64,000 bases of DNA from Paenibacillus taichungensis (GTDB lineage Bacteria > Bacillota > Bacilli > Paenibacillales > Paenibacillaceae): NCBI RefSeq assembly GCF_003287275.1, contig NZ_QEVW01000026.1, positions 62,001 through 126,000 of the forward strand, written 5' to 3'. Every line of letters begins with the position of its first letter. The first letter of the stretch is position 1. Below, in pieces: positions 7,375 through 16,249 of the stretch. A program made the position numbers and the translations under genes. A model generated the notes under the pieces. The model ran no database searches. It was not told the DNA's origin and saw nothing but the letters and a program-made list of their open reading frames with translations.

Positions 7375-9534
7375 ATGTTCAAATGGACCAAGCGAATCAT
7401 CCTCAGTACCACGCTGAGCTTCAGCTTGCTGGCCGGAAGTGCACTGCCCATATTCCCGGCGGCCTCTGTATTCGCAGATGCGGATACGGCTGTAAGCAAC
7501 AAGCAGAACTTCAGCACTGATGTTATTTATCAGGTATTTACCGACCGCTTTCTGGACGGCAATCCCTCCAACAACCCTACTGGGGGAGCCTATGACGCCT
7601 CCTGTTCCAACCTGAAGCTCTATTGCGGGGGCGACTGGCAAGGGCTAATCAATAAAATCAACGATAACTATTTTACCGATCTCGGCATTACGGCACTCTG
7701 GATTTCCCAGCCTGTGGAGAACATTTACTCGCTGATTAACTATTCCGGTGTCAACAATACGGCTTATCACGGGTATTGGGCACGTGACTTCAAGAAGACC
7801 AATCCTGCTTTCGGTACGATGACCGACTTCCAGAACCTGATCAACACGGCACATGCCAAAGGCATTAAAGTCATCATTGATTTTGCTCCCAACCATACCT
7901 CTCCTGCCATGGAAACCGACACCTCGTTCGCAGAGAATGGAAAGTTGTACAATAACGGTACGCTGCTTGGCGGCTACACCAATGATACGAACAAACTTTT
8001 CCACCACAATGGCGGCTCCGACTTCTCCACACTGGAGAACGGTATCTACAAAAACCTCTATGATCTCGCTGACCTGAACCACAATAACAGCACCATTGAT
8101 ACCTACTTCAAGGATGCGATCAAGCTCTGGCTGGATATGGGTATTGACGGCATCCGGGTGGATGCTGTGAAGCACATGCCGATGGGATGGCAAAAGAACT
8201 GGATGTCCTCCATCTATGGCTACAAACCGGTATTCACGTTTGGTGAATGGTTCCTGGGTTCATCCGCATCCGATGCGGACAACACCAACTTCGCCAACCA
8301 ATCCGGCATGAGTCTGCTCGACTTCCGTTTCAACAATGAAGTACGTAACGTGTTCCGTGATAACACCTCCACGATGGTTGCCCTGGATTCCATGATCACC
8401 AGCACCGCCGCTGATTATGCCCAAGTGAATGACCAAGTGACTTTTATTGATAATCATGACATGGATCGCTTCAAAACAAGTGCCGTTAACAACCGTCGCT
8501 TGGAACAAGCTCTTGCATTTACACTTACTTCACGGGGCGTACCAGCCATCTATTATGGCACTGAGCAGTATATGACAGGTAACGGTGACCCGGATAACCG
8601 TGCCAAAATGCCTTCTTTCTCCAAAACAACAACTGCTTTTAACGTTATCAGCAAGCTCGCTCCATTGCGTAAAACCAATCCAGCCATCGCCTATGGAACT
8701 ACCCAGCAGCGCTGGATTAACAACGATGTGTATGTGTATGAACGTAAATTCGGCAACAACGTGGCCGTCGTAGCGGTTAACCGTAATCTTTCGACTTCCA
8801 CTTCCATCAGTGGCCTGACCACTTCACTTCCTTCGGGTACATACAACGACGTTCTTGCAGGTGCATTAAGTGGGAATAACATTACCTCTACAGGAGGTAA
8901 CGTCGCTAACTTCACATTGGCAGCAGGAGCTACAGCGGTCTGGCAGTATACAGCCAGTACCACTACACCAACCATCGGTCATGTGGGCCCTGTAATGGGC
9001 AAAGCGGGTAATACCGTTACCATTGATGGTCGTGGATTTGGTACTACCAAAGGCACTGTCTATTTCGGTACAACCGCTGTTACAGGTTCAGCGATCACAT
9101 CATGGGAAGATACTCAGATCAAAGTGACCATCCCTGCTGTTGCCGCCGGCAACTATGCAGTTAAAGTCGCAGCGAGCGGAGTTAACAGTAACACCTATAA
9201 CAATTTCACGATTCTTAGTGGCAACCAGGTTTCCGTTCGGTTTGTCATCAATAATGCCTCCACAACTCTCGGCCAGAATCTCTATCTGACGGGCAATGTC
9301 GCTGAATTGGGTAACTGGTCCACAGGCCCTCTCGCCATTGGTCCGGCGTTCAATCAAGTGATCTATTCTTATCCAACCTGGTATTATGACGTGAGCGTGC
9401 CTGCCGGAACGAATCTGGAATTTAAGTTCTTCAAAAAGAACGGTTCTACGATTACGTGGGAAAATGGCAACAATCATACCTTCACCACACCAACCAGTGG
9501 AACCGCAACCGTTACAGTGAACTGGCAGCCTTAA
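7375..9534 (+). CDS. cgt: Cyclodextrin glucanotransferase (CGTase), secreted
   Basis: This is a 719-residue precursor. A signal peptide of 34 residues ends in SVFA before DADTAV. The mature protein aligns by number with Bacillus circulans CGTase: nucleophile Asp263 (mature 229, GIRVDAVKH), acid/base Glu291 (mature 257, GEW) and Asp362 (mature 328, DNHD). The central Tyr229 (mature 195) that favours cyclisation is present. Domains are A/B to about 440, C to about 530, D (IPT/TIG fold) to about 617 and E (CBM20 starch binding) to the end. Mature residue 47 is Lys, as described for alpha-cyclodextrin-forming enzymes, whereas many beta-type enzymes have Arg. The enzyme acts outside the cell, converting starch to cyclodextrins. 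ATG 7375 follows AAGGGTGG. The upstream region carries a promoter, an operator-like palindrome, a hairpin and a cre site. Confidence 0.97.
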   Translation: MFKWTKRIILSTTLSFSLLAGSALPIFPAASVFADADTAVSNKQNFSTDVIYQVFTDRFLDGNPSNNPTGGAYDASCSNLKLYCGGDWQGLINKINDNYFTDLGITALWISQPVENIYSLINYSGVNNTAYHGYWARDFKKTNPAFGTMTDFQNLINTAHAKGIKVIIDFAPNHTSPAMETDTSFAENGKLYNNGTLLGGYTNDTNKLFHHNGGSDFSTLENGIYKNLYDLADLNHNNSTIDTYFKDAIKLWLDMGIDGIRVDAVKHMPMGWQKNWMSSIYGYKPVFTFGEWFLGSSASDADNTNFANQSGMSLLDFRFNNEVRNVFRDNTSTMVALDSMITSTAADYAQVNDQVTFIDNHDMDRFKTSAVNNRRLEQALAFTLTSRGVPAIYYGTEQYMTGNGDPDNRAKMPSFSKTTTAFNVISKLAPLRKTNPAIAYGTTQQRWINNDVYVYERKFGNNVAVVAVNRNLSTSTSISGLTTSLPSGTYNDVLAGALSGNNITSTGGNVANFTLAAGATAVWQYTASTTTPTIGHVGPVMGKAGNTVTIDGRGFGTTKGTVYFGTTAVTGSAITSWEDTQIKVTIPAVAAGNYAVKVAASGVNSNTYNNFTILSGNQVSVRFVINNASTTLGQNLYLTGNVAELGNWSTGPLAIGPAFNQVIYSYPTWYYDVSVPAGTNLEFKFFKKNGSTITWENGNNHTFTTPTSGTATVTVNWQP

Positions 9535-9556
9535 TTCCTTCACCGTCCTATCATTC

Positions 9557-9600
9557 AACCCGGAGTCAGACGCGATGAGCGTCTGCTTCCGGGTTCTTTG
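9557..9600 (+). terminator. Terminator of the CGTase gene
   Basis: AACCCGGAGTCAGACGC pairs with GCGTCTGCTTCCGGGTT around a 5-base loop and is followed by CTTTG. It lies between the convergent CGTase and MFS genes. Confidence 0.8.
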
Positions 9601-9632
9601 ATTAGGCTCATCCTAACAAATAGCTGCATTTG

Positions 9633-10919
9633 CTATCGATAGGTCCGAATGGATTTTAATCCAACTGATGCAATCATTCCTACCACCAACAGCAATGCTC
9701 CCAAACTTTCCAGCACGGTTTGGGCACCCCACTGATCAGCCAAAACGGAAACCACCGTTAATCCCAGGATCGGGGCTGTACTTGTAATGGTACCGAGCAC
9801 CCCGTAGATTCTTCCCTGCAGTTCATCGGGAACCTCGGCACGCATCATGATCTGGGTTAACATCGTACAGCACGCAAACATGGCTCCCCCAGCAATGATC
9901 AGCGGCAAGGCCACCAAAGGAGAAGATACATGGGATAACAGCATATACAGTGGTCCAAGGACCAGTAGACCGATAAACACCCATCGACCTCTTCGTTTCA
10001 GCCGGTTGCCTGAGGCAATCAGAATTCCGGAACCCAGCATGTACCCCAATGGAATACAAGTCTCGATCAGTCCGAACTGAACAGGATTCGCCTGCCATAC
10101 TTTGACGGCCATGACTTGAACAAGCATGATGGCTGACATGAAGAAAAGAATCAGCAGCGGATTAAGAATAACGATGGAGCGAATCAGGGGATGTGCAAAG
10201 ATGTAGGAAAACGAACCGCCCCACTCCTTTACGAACGATCCTCTATGTAGGGAAGAGCGTTGTACATCCGGAAAACGCCCGGCCAACATTACACATATCG
10301 CAGATAGCAGAAAGGTCACACCCGTAATCATAATAGCCGTAAACCCTCCAAATGCAGAAACCGCAATCCCCGCTGCGGCCAGTCCGCTAATCCGAGCAAT
10401 ATTATCGACCAGATGAATGGTTCCTGTAGCTTGCTGCAGATGCTCCCTCCCCACCAGACTGGTTACCGAAGCATGAAATGCAGGCGCCTGAAACAGGCTG
10501 GAGAACATCGAAAGGGAAAGCATGAGCAGTACGATTGGAAAAGGAGCATGCAGCACAAACAGACTCACCGCGATGATAAACGCCATGGCCCCGCGAAACA
10601 AATCCGACGACAACATCAATGTTCTGCGATCCAGCCTGTCGGCAAACGTACCCGCGAATGATCCGAACAGAAAACTGATGACCATGTTACATACCTGTAC
10701 AGCTGCCATGCTCTTCGCACTTCCCGTGGTCTGCAATACCCACAGACTGATGGCAATGCCGTTGAAACAATCACCAAATACGGAGATGCCGTAGCCACAC
10801 AAAATTCTGCGATAAGCAACATTGCGCCAAAGTGCCCTGTTGGCGATTTTCTGACTTTCCGCAGCAGCAAGAGCCCCGTTCGGTCCCAATTCCGGTTCTG
10901 GGGACTGTAGCGTTCCCAT
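9633..10919 (-). CDS. MFS transporter, macrolide-efflux (MefA-like) type
   Basis: The 428-residue membrane protein has about 12 hydrophobic segments, a typical MFS loop between segments 2 and 3 (GTFADRLDRRTLM), and the PDELQGRIYG stretch late in the protein that is common in MefA/MFS_3 efflux carriers. Such proteins export drugs or small metabolites with proton exchange; the substrate here cannot be read. The start ATG has AGAGGAGG 8 bases upstream. It lies 148 bases downstream of the importer operon on the same strand, separated by a long hairpin, so partial co-transcription is possible. A role in sugar transport is unlikely from the family. Confidence 0.85.
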   Translation of the reverse strand: MGTLQSPEPELGPNGALAAAESQKIANRALWRNVAYRRILCGYGISVFGDCFNGIAISLWVLQTTGSAKSMAAVQVCNMVISFLFGSFAGTFADRLDRRTLMLSSDLFRGAMAFIIAVSLFVLHAPFPIVLLMLSLSMFSSLFQAPAFHASVTSLVGREHLQQATGTIHLVDNIARISGLAAAGIAVSAFGGFTAIMITGVTFLLSAICVMLAGRFPDVQRSSLHRGSFVKEWGGSFSYIFAHPLIRSIVILNPLLILFFMSAIMLVQVMAVKVWQANPVQFGLIETCIPLGYMLGSGILIASGNRLKRRGRWVFIGLLVLGPLYMLLSHVSSPLVALPLIIAGGAMFACCTMLTQIMMRAEVPDELQGRIYGVLGTITSTAPILGLTVVSVLADQWGAQTVLESLGALLLVVGMIASVGLKSIRTYR

Positions 10920-10961
10920 CGATCTTTTCCTCCTCTTGTCATTCGGATCTCAAACAGCAGG

Positions 10962-11013
10962 CAGGCGCTTCCGGAGCAGTTCCAGCGATGATGGAACCTC
11001 TCAGAAGCGCCTG
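10962..11013. repeat. Long hairpin after the importer operon
   Basis: CAGGCGCTTC pairs perfectly with GAAGCGCCTG and the inner GTTCCA with TGGAAC. There is no T run on the minus strand, so it is either a weak terminator of the importer operon or an RNA-stabilising structure before the MFS gene. Confidence 0.6.
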
Positions 11014-11067
11014 ATTGGTGGCCTGAATTGTTTTACAGAGTGTCTATGAGGTTAGATGTTTATTCTT

Positions 11068-11904
11068 TTATCCTTTGGAGGCGCCAGAGGTCAGCCCCTG
11101 CACCAGGAAGCGCTGCAGGAATACAAACAACAACGTAATCGGAATGGCAATCAGTACGGCCCCGGCAGCAAACATCGTAAAGTTACTGTCCTGATAGCGG
11201 CTCACCAGATCCCACATGCCAACTGCAAGGGTCCAGTTCTCTTTTGTCCGCAGTACCAGCCGGGCAAAGATAAAGTCCATCCACGCACCAGTGAAGCTGG
11301 TTAAGGCTACATAAGTCAGCATCGGCCGGGACAACGGCAGGATGATACTGGTGAACACACGCAGATGACTGGCACCATCAATTCGTGCTGCTTCATCCAA
11401 ACTACGCGGGATGGTATCAAAGAACCCTTTGACAATAAATCCACCCAGCACGGCCCCGGACGAATAGACCAGAATCAACGCGGCATGGGTGTCCAGCAAT
11501 TTGATCTGAAGCAAAATAATATAAATGGCAATCATGCTCATGAAGCTGGGGAACATCCCCAGGATCAGCATGGTGGATAGAATGGTCTTACGACCGCGAA
11601 AACGGAAACGGGACAAGGCATACATGCCCAAAGTCACCATAAGCGTTGAGAAAATCATCGTGAAAAAGGCGATCTTCAACGTGTTCAGATACCATGTGCC
11701 ATACATGAACGACGGGTTGGTAAACAGTTCCCCGTAATGGGCCAGCGTGAACGCTTCAGGCCATAGACGTTCGCTGTACAGCGCTGCCCCTGGACGCAGT
11801 GACGAGAGAAATATCCACAAGACGGGATACACCGATACGATGGCAATGATGACCAGCAGCACATAACTGATCGCCAGACGCATGGGATTGTTGCGCTTTT
11901 TCAT
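11068..11904 (-). CDS. Sugar ABC transporter permease, MalG type
   Basis: The 278-residue permease has six hydrophobic segments and the cytoplasmic EAA loop EAARIDGASHLRVF, which contacts the ATPase. It matches the CUT1 family inner-membrane subunit MalG. It overlaps the MalF-type gene by 4 bases (ATGA at 11901-11904), so translation is coupled. With the binding protein and MalF it would import maltodextrin or cyclodextrin. No ATPase gene is in the operon; the usual partner is a shared MsmX-type ATPase encoded elsewhere. It is the last gene of the operon. Confidence 0.93.
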   Translation of the reverse strand: MKKRNNPMRLAISYVLLVIIAIVSVYPVLWIFLSSLRPGAALYSERLWPEAFTLAHYGELFTNPSFMYGTWYLNTLKIAFFTMIFSTLMVTLGMYALSRFRFRGRKTILSTMLILGMFPSFMSMIAIYIILLQIKLLDTHAALILVYSSGAVLGGFIVKGFFDTIPRSLDEAARIDGASHLRVFTSIILPLSRPMLTYVALTSFTGAWMDFIFARLVLRTKENWTLAVGMWDLVSRYQDSNFTMFAAGAVLIAIPITLLFVFLQRFLVQGLTSGASKG

Positions 11905-13256
11905 TGAATCATGTCCTCCTCCTTAAACGATTTGGAACGACGGAAATTCCAGATGGAGAACGACGCAATAATCAGGAAAATAATGATGCCGACCGCCGAA
12001 GCCATATTGAACTTGTTGTTATCCAACGTCAGTTTGTACAACCAGGTCACGAGGAGATCGGTTGATCCCGCGTATTGATAATCGCCACGCAGCGGATTAC
12101 CGTTCGTCAACAGGAAGATGACATTGAAGTTGTTGAAATTCCCGGCAAATTGCATAATAAGCACCGGTGTCGTAGCGAACATGATAAAAGGAAGCGTAAT
12201 GATGCGGAATTTCTGAAAGCCAGACGCACCGTCTACCTCAGCCGCTTCATACAAATCCCGTGGAATCGCCGTCAACACACCCAGGATGAGCACCATGCTG
12301 ACCGGGATTCCGATCCACATGTTTACAATGACGACGGTAACCTTTGCCCAGAACGGATCGGTTAACCATGGCAACCCCTCAAGGCCAAAAGCCTTCATAT
12401 ACGTATTAATGGGACCAAACTGTCCGTTGAATAGGTTACGCATCAGGAGCAGTGAGATAATCTGTGGAATGGCATAAGGAAGAATGAATATTGTTCGCCA
12501 CACCTTTTTGAAGCGAATCCCCTTCTGCTCGATGAGAAGTGCAACCAGCACCCCGCCGAAATACGTGGTGACCGTTGCCAGAATGGCCCAGATCACCGTC
12601 CACGTTAATACACCAAAGAAGGTATTGCTCCACGATTTAAGCTGGATCAGATCCGTAAAAGTTTTGAAACCAACCCAATCCACCAGCTTGGCAGGAGGAA
12701 TATGATCCGGTGCCGAGTAATTGGTAAAGGCCAAAGTAATCGTAAACAAAATAGGCATAATGGTGAAAAACAGGATGCCCAGCGCAGGGATGGATAAGAA
12801 CAGATACGGGAATTGTTTATCGAGCAGATATCTCAGGGAAGCAGAAGCTCCGGTGACCTGCTTTCCTTCCTCTCTTAATTTTCCCGTGATGTACGCATCC
12901 CGAATATTGAAGATATACAGAAGAAGAAAAACGAAAAATACCAAAAGTACTATGATTCCGTTGAGCAGCAAAAAGATGGAGTGGTCGCCCTGCTGCAGCA
13001 CCGTTGATCCATTGACCTTGACGAAACGTTGCGTCTGCTCGCCCAGCGTCCATACTCCCCATACGGCCTGATTCAAACGGGGAATCAGATATGCGAGTCC
13101 CACTCCCTCTAAGATCAGAAAACAAATTCCCTTTATCCATTGACGGTTATACAACTGTCCAAGTCCTTGGAGGACAACGGACAACAAAGCCGCTGTCATG
13201 CGATGCTGTCTTTCTCGATTCGGCTTAACAGTGACTGGAACATGCTGTTGTTTCAT
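11901..13256 (-). CDS. Sugar ABC transporter permease, MalF type
   Basis: The 451-residue protein is longer than ordinary CUT1 permeases. The first 150 or so residues hold two or three extra hydrophobic segments and a periplasmic-type loop (VWTLGEQTQRFVKVNGS), followed by the permease core with the EAA loop YEAAEVDGASGFQKF. This is the form of Gram-positive maltodextrin/cyclodextrin MalF proteins. It pairs with the MalG-type subunit that overlaps it. The 94-base gap to the binding-protein gene holds a hairpin that could lower expression of the permeases relative to the binding protein. Confidence 0.92.
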   Translation of the reverse strand: MKQQHVPVTVKPNRERQHRMTAALLSVVLQGLGQLYNRQWIKGICFLILEGVGLAYLIPRLNQAVWGVWTLGEQTQRFVKVNGSTVLQQGDHSIFLLLNGIIVLLVFFVFLLLYIFNIRDAYITGKLREEGKQVTGASASLRYLLDKQFPYLFLSIPALGILFFTIMPILFTITLAFTNYSAPDHIPPAKLVDWVGFKTFTDLIQLKSWSNTFFGVLTWTVIWAILATVTTYFGGVLVALLIEQKGIRFKKVWRTIFILPYAIPQIISLLLMRNLFNGQFGPINTYMKAFGLEGLPWLTDPFWAKVTVVIVNMWIGIPVSMVLILGVLTAIPRDLYEAAEVDGASGFQKFRIITLPFIMFATTPVLIMQFAGNFNNFNVIFLLTNGNPLRGDYQYAGSTDLLVTWLYKLTLDNNKFNMASAVGIIIFLIIASFSIWNFRRSKSFKEEDMIQ

Positions 13257-13306
13257 TCATTCCTACTCCTTCCCGGCAAGCGAAGTTACCGATCAGTAAT
13301 AGCAGA

Positions 13307-13336
13307 GTGCAGAGGACCTGTTGGCTTCCCCTGCAC
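13307..13336 (-). promoter_or_regulatory. Intercistronic hairpin between binding protein and permeases
   Basis: GTGCAGAGGA and TCCCCTGCAC form a 10-bp stem with one wobble around a 10-base loop. No T run follows in the transcribed direction. Such hairpins commonly protect the upstream mRNA part, giving more binding protein than permease. Confidence 0.55.
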
Positions 13337-13350
13337 CTGCTCTTTCTTTT

Positions 13351-14637
13351 TTATTGGACAGTTGCAAGGCTCTCCTTGACTTGGTTGACTGCGTTATCCA
13401 GAGAGGTTTTCACATCCTTGCCTCCATCCCATATGTCGGTAATTGCCGCGCTGATGGGACCCCATACGCTATCCATGGCAGGAAGCGAAGGCATTGGGGT
13501 GGAGTTGTTGAATTGCTCAAGGAATGCCTTTGTGATTTCATCGCCTTGAATTTTCGGATCTGCCGCCACGTCTTTATTAGCCGGGAGAGTTCCGTTCATC
13601 TCAAAGTTGACCATCTGGGATTCGGCACTGGAGAGATAGGCCGCAAACAGCTTGGCAGCGTTCGGATAGGTTGTGAATGCATTGACGTAATATGCCTTGA
13701 CTCCAGAGAAGGACGTCATTGGTTTGCCTTCAATTGCCGGGAGTGGAGCCACACCGAAGTCAATGCCAGCATTGCGATAATCGGCGATGGACCAAGGTCC
13801 GTTAATATCCATGGCCAGTTTCCCACTTGAGAAGAGACCTTTCTTGATGTCATAGTTCACATCGCCCATTTTTACAGGCAGCACTTCCGATTTCAGCGTT
13901 TGCAGGAACTGACCGCCCTTGATGGCTCCCTCATTGTTGAGGCCAATGTCCTCGCTGTTCATGCCTTCATCGCCGAAGATATATCCACCTTGGGAAGCCA
14001 GATAAGCAAAGTTGTAATAGAATTGCTGGAGCTCCCACATCAGAGTGTATTTGTTGTTTTTGGGGTCATTAAAGGTTTTGGCAAAGCTGATGATGTCATC
14101 AAATGATTTTGGTGCTTCGGGATAAAGCTTTTTGTTATAAAACAACGCATAGGTTTCTACGCTGTAGGGATATCCGTATAAGATGTCTTTGAAGGTTACG
14201 GCTTTAACCGCATTGTCACTGGTAGATTGCGTAGTCTCCTGCTCAAAAATATCATTCGGCAAGATCAGTCCGGCTTCTGAAGCGCTGCCAATCTTGTCGT
14301 GTGGGAAAACGACCACATCCGCAGCCAATCCCGCGGGTCCGTCCGTGGTCAGCTTAGTCACTTGATCGGTCGGCGGCAATTCCTCAATCTTTACAGAAAC
14401 GCCGTACTCCTCTTCAAATTTCTTCGCACGCTCCTCGATAAAGCTGCTCTGATTTTTATCCTCCCATATGACAAGGCTTGCGCCCTCTTCTGGCTGAATA
14501 TTTTCCGCGGTCACTGTGGTTTCTCCAGTCTCACCGCTGTCTGTTGTGGTTGGCGCTGCGCCTCCACCTCCGCTTGAACATGCGGTAAGTGTGAGTGCCA
14601 TGAATCCTGCAAGTGCTGCTTGGTGCCATTTTCTCAT
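13351..14637 (-). CDS. Maltodextrin/cyclodextrin-binding lipoprotein, MalE type
   Basis: The 428-residue protein starts with a lipoprotein signal (MRKWHQAALAGFMALTLTAC, Cys20 lipidated) and a Gly/Ser/Thr-rich linker. It continues as a family 1 solute-binding protein: LVIWEDKNQ near the start, DVVVFPHDKIG, LAMDINGPWSIADY and the C-terminal NQVKESLATVQ. It captures maltodextrins or cyclodextrins outside the membrane for the two permeases. The start follows GGGGGAAA. As the first operon gene it is controlled by the region 14750-14899, which has two LacI-type operators and a cre-like site. Linkage with CGTase and neopullulanase supports cyclodextrin as substrate, but this is inference. Confidence 0.92.
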   Translation of the reverse strand: MRKWHQAALAGFMALTLTACSSGGGGAAPTTTDSGETGETTVTAENIQPEEGASLVIWEDKNQSSFIEERAKKFEEEYGVSVKIEELPPTDQVTKLTTDGPAGLAADVVVFPHDKIGSASEAGLILPNDIFEQETTQSTSDNAVKAVTFKDILYGYPYSVETYALFYNKKLYPEAPKSFDDIISFAKTFNDPKNNKYTLMWELQQFYYNFAYLASQGGYIFGDEGMNSEDIGLNNEGAIKGGQFLQTLKSEVLPVKMGDVNYDIKKGLFSSGKLAMDINGPWSIADYRNAGIDFGVAPLPAIEGKPMTSFSGVKAYYVNAFTTYPNAAKLFAAYLSSAESQMVNFEMNGTLPANKDVAADPKIQGDEITKAFLEQFNNSTPMPSLPAMDSVWGPISAAITDIWDGGKDVKTSLDNAVNQVKESLATVQ

Positions 14638-14749
14638 TGTATTTCCCCCTTTTCGTGGTCATGATCGATGCTGTACTCGCGCTTTTCATCCGTTTTTCTG
14701 TGTACTGTTCCTGTACTCCGAAGTTCGCCGTGTATCCGTTTGAAAGTAA

Positions 14750-14762
14750 TACAAACGTTTGC
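14750..14762. promoter_or_regulatory. LacI-type operator copy 1
   Basis: TACAAACGTTTGC is a near-perfect palindrome with central CG. It lies about 60 bases downstream of the predicted start site of the binding-protein operon. The same 13 bases recur at 14887-14899. Confidence 0.75.
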
Positions 14763-14827
14763 TCATATTAACCTCGAACTGGCCCAATCCTTATGTAATC
14801 GGGATGAATTCTCTAAGAAGTATGTTG

Positions 14828-14857
14828 ATTTAATTAATGTAAGCGCTATAATGACAA
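14828..14857 (-). promoter_or_regulatory. Promoter of the importer operon with overlapping cre-like site
   Basis: On the minus strand TTGTCA (14857-14852) and TTAAAT (14833-14828) are 18 bases apart. The spacer contains ATGTAAGCGCTATAA (14837-14851 on the plus strand), which fits the cre pattern except for one late position. CcpA binding there would block RNA polymerase directly. Confidence 0.55.
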
Positions 14858-14886
14858 TAACATCATACAACAGCAAACTTTATTTG

Positions 14887-14899
14887 TACAAACGTTTGC
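14887..14899. promoter_or_regulatory. LacI-type operator copy 2
   Basis: TACAAACGTTTGC is identical to copy 1, 137 bases away (about 13 helical turns), so both face the same side of the DNA. The two copies flank the importer promoter, which suits repression by looping. Confidence 0.75.
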
Positions 14900-15025
14900 A
14901 CAAGTCATTTTCGTTCATTTTCCGTCACTTTTGTGGTGTTTCTTTCTGTAATTTCCTATTTGCTTGATCTCCCACCATCTTCCTTTATTTTTCGTTTCCC
15001 CTCTTCACCATGAAGCAGTTAGCAA

Positions 15026-15054
15026 TTGATTTATCGAAGTCTTTGAATTAACAT
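15026..15054 (+). promoter_or_regulatory. Candidate promoter of the LacI-type regulator
   Basis: TTGATT (15026-15031) and TAACAT (15049-15054) are 17 bases apart, about 40 bases before the regulator start codon. Confidence 0.45.
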
Positions 15055-15095
15055 AGGAGACATGTTGAAATGCTTGTACAGAAGGGATTTTTCAC

Positions 15096-16124
15096 ATGAT
15101 TACAATCAAAGATATTGCCAAATTGGCGGGTGTATCCCCTTCTACGGTCTCACGGGTTATTTCCAACCATCCCAGAATCAGTTCGGAAACATCACTCAAA
15201 GTGAAGCAAATCATGAAAGAAATGAATTATCATCCAAATATGATGGCCAAAAGCCTTGTTTCCAAAACGACTCAAACCCTGGGTATCATGCTGCCCCGAC
15301 CTGCTGAAGAGCTGTTTCAGAACTACTTTTTCGGAGAATTGCTTCGGGGAATCATTACCCATGCCACCCGCATGAATTATGAACTTCTTCTCTCAACCGA
15401 AACGTCTTCCAGCGATGAATTAAATGCCATATCTCGCCTGGTGCATGGGCGGCGCGTGGATGGCATCTTGCTGCTTGGCTCCAAACGGGAAGATCCGATT
15501 ATTTCGTTTTTGGAGGCGGAAAAGTTCCCTTTTGTACTGATTGGCCGCAGCGAAACGCATCCTGATGCTCCGATGGTGGACAATAACAATGTACAGACGG
15601 CTTTCGATGCAACTACACATCTGATTGCCCAAGGGCATAAACGCGTTGGATTTGTTAGCGGACCACCAGATTTGACGTTGTCTCATGATCGCCTGCTCGG
15701 ATACAAAAATGCGCTTGAAGAAGCGGGTCTTGATGCTAACAATGACTGGATCGTGGAGGGAGAATTCCTGCAGGAAAGCGGCTTCCGGTCGATGTCCCTG
15801 TTCATGTCGCTACCCGACAGGCCAACCGCGCTCGTCGTTATCGACGACAATGTTGCCTTTGGTGTGCTTCGTGCTCTGGCTGAGCTGGGATACAACGTTC
15901 CTGAAGATATAAGTGTTGTGAGCTTTAACAATATTGCCTTATCGGAACTTGCTTCGCCGCCGCTTAGTTCAATTGATATCGGAACTTATCAGCTGGGCTA
16001 TACTGCAGTCCAGGTATTGTTAAAAATTCTAAATGGTGAACATCTGCCTCAGAATCCGGTTATTATTCCGCACCGTTTGATTGTTCGGGATTCGTCCCTA
16101 TTTACGTTATCCGGGAATGCGTAG
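15096..16124 (+). CDS. LacI/GalR-family regulator of the cyclodextrin/maltodextrin genes
   Basis: The 342-residue protein opens with the LacI helix-turn-helix (ITIKDIAKLAGVSPSTVSRVI), a hinge helix region near NMMAKSLVSKTTQTLG, and a periplasmic-binding-protein-like effector domain (about 60-340) with LLRGI, VDGILLLGS and GFVSGPPD stretches. It is divergent from the importer operon. Its likely operator is the palindrome repeated at 14750, 14887 and, just after its own stop, 16135. The effector is probably maltose, a maltodextrin or a cyclodextrin, as in MalR and CymR-type control; this is inferred from neighbours. The ATG has GAAGGGA upstream. Confidence 0.92.
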   Translation: MITIKDIAKLAGVSPSTVSRVISNHPRISSETSLKVKQIMKEMNYHPNMMAKSLVSKTTQTLGIMLPRPAEELFQNYFFGELLRGIITHATRMNYELLLSTETSSSDELNAISRLVHGRRVDGILLLGSKREDPIISFLEAEKFPFVLIGRSETHPDAPMVDNNNVQTAFDATTHLIAQGHKRVGFVSGPPDLTLSHDRLLGYKNALEEAGLDANNDWIVEGEFLQESGFRSMSLFMSLPDRPTALVVIDDNVAFGVLRALAELGYNVPEDISVVSFNNIALSELASPPLSSIDIGTYQLGYTAVQVLLKILNGEHLPQNPVIIPHRLIVRDSSLFTLSGNA

Positions 16125-16134
16125 ACATGTCTGT

Positions 16135-16146
16135 GCAAACGTTTGT
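16135..16146. promoter_or_regulatory. LacI-type operator copy 3, after the regulator gene
   Basis: GCAAACGTTTGT is the exact reverse complement of the ACAAACGTTTGC core of the two upstream copies. It begins 11 bases after the regulator stop codon, with no promoter visible at this place. Confidence 0.65.
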
Positions 16147-16186
16147 CCTGCTGACCTAATGTCCCACCTTCTCGCCTGTTGTGGAC

Positions 16187-16228
16187 ATGCAAAAAGAAGC
16201 CCATACACTGGTATGAGCTTCTTTGCAT
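16187..16228. terminator. Bidirectional terminator between LacI-type gene and SDR gene
   Basis: GCAAAAAGAAGC...CATAC pairs with GTATG...GCTTCTTTGC, with A and T runs at the two ends, so it can stop transcription from both sides. Confidence 0.75.
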
Positions 16229-16249
16229 ATTTCAGTTATGAACGATGGA

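Noticed and set aside
7645..8193. 182-codon minus-strand frame inside the CGTase gene
   Set aside because: It is antisense to a conserved catalytic region and has no start signal.
9633..14637. One five-gene operon including the MFS gene with the importer
   Set aside because: A 148-base gap with a long hairpin and a strong separate ribosome binding site makes joint function doubtful, though read-through is possible.
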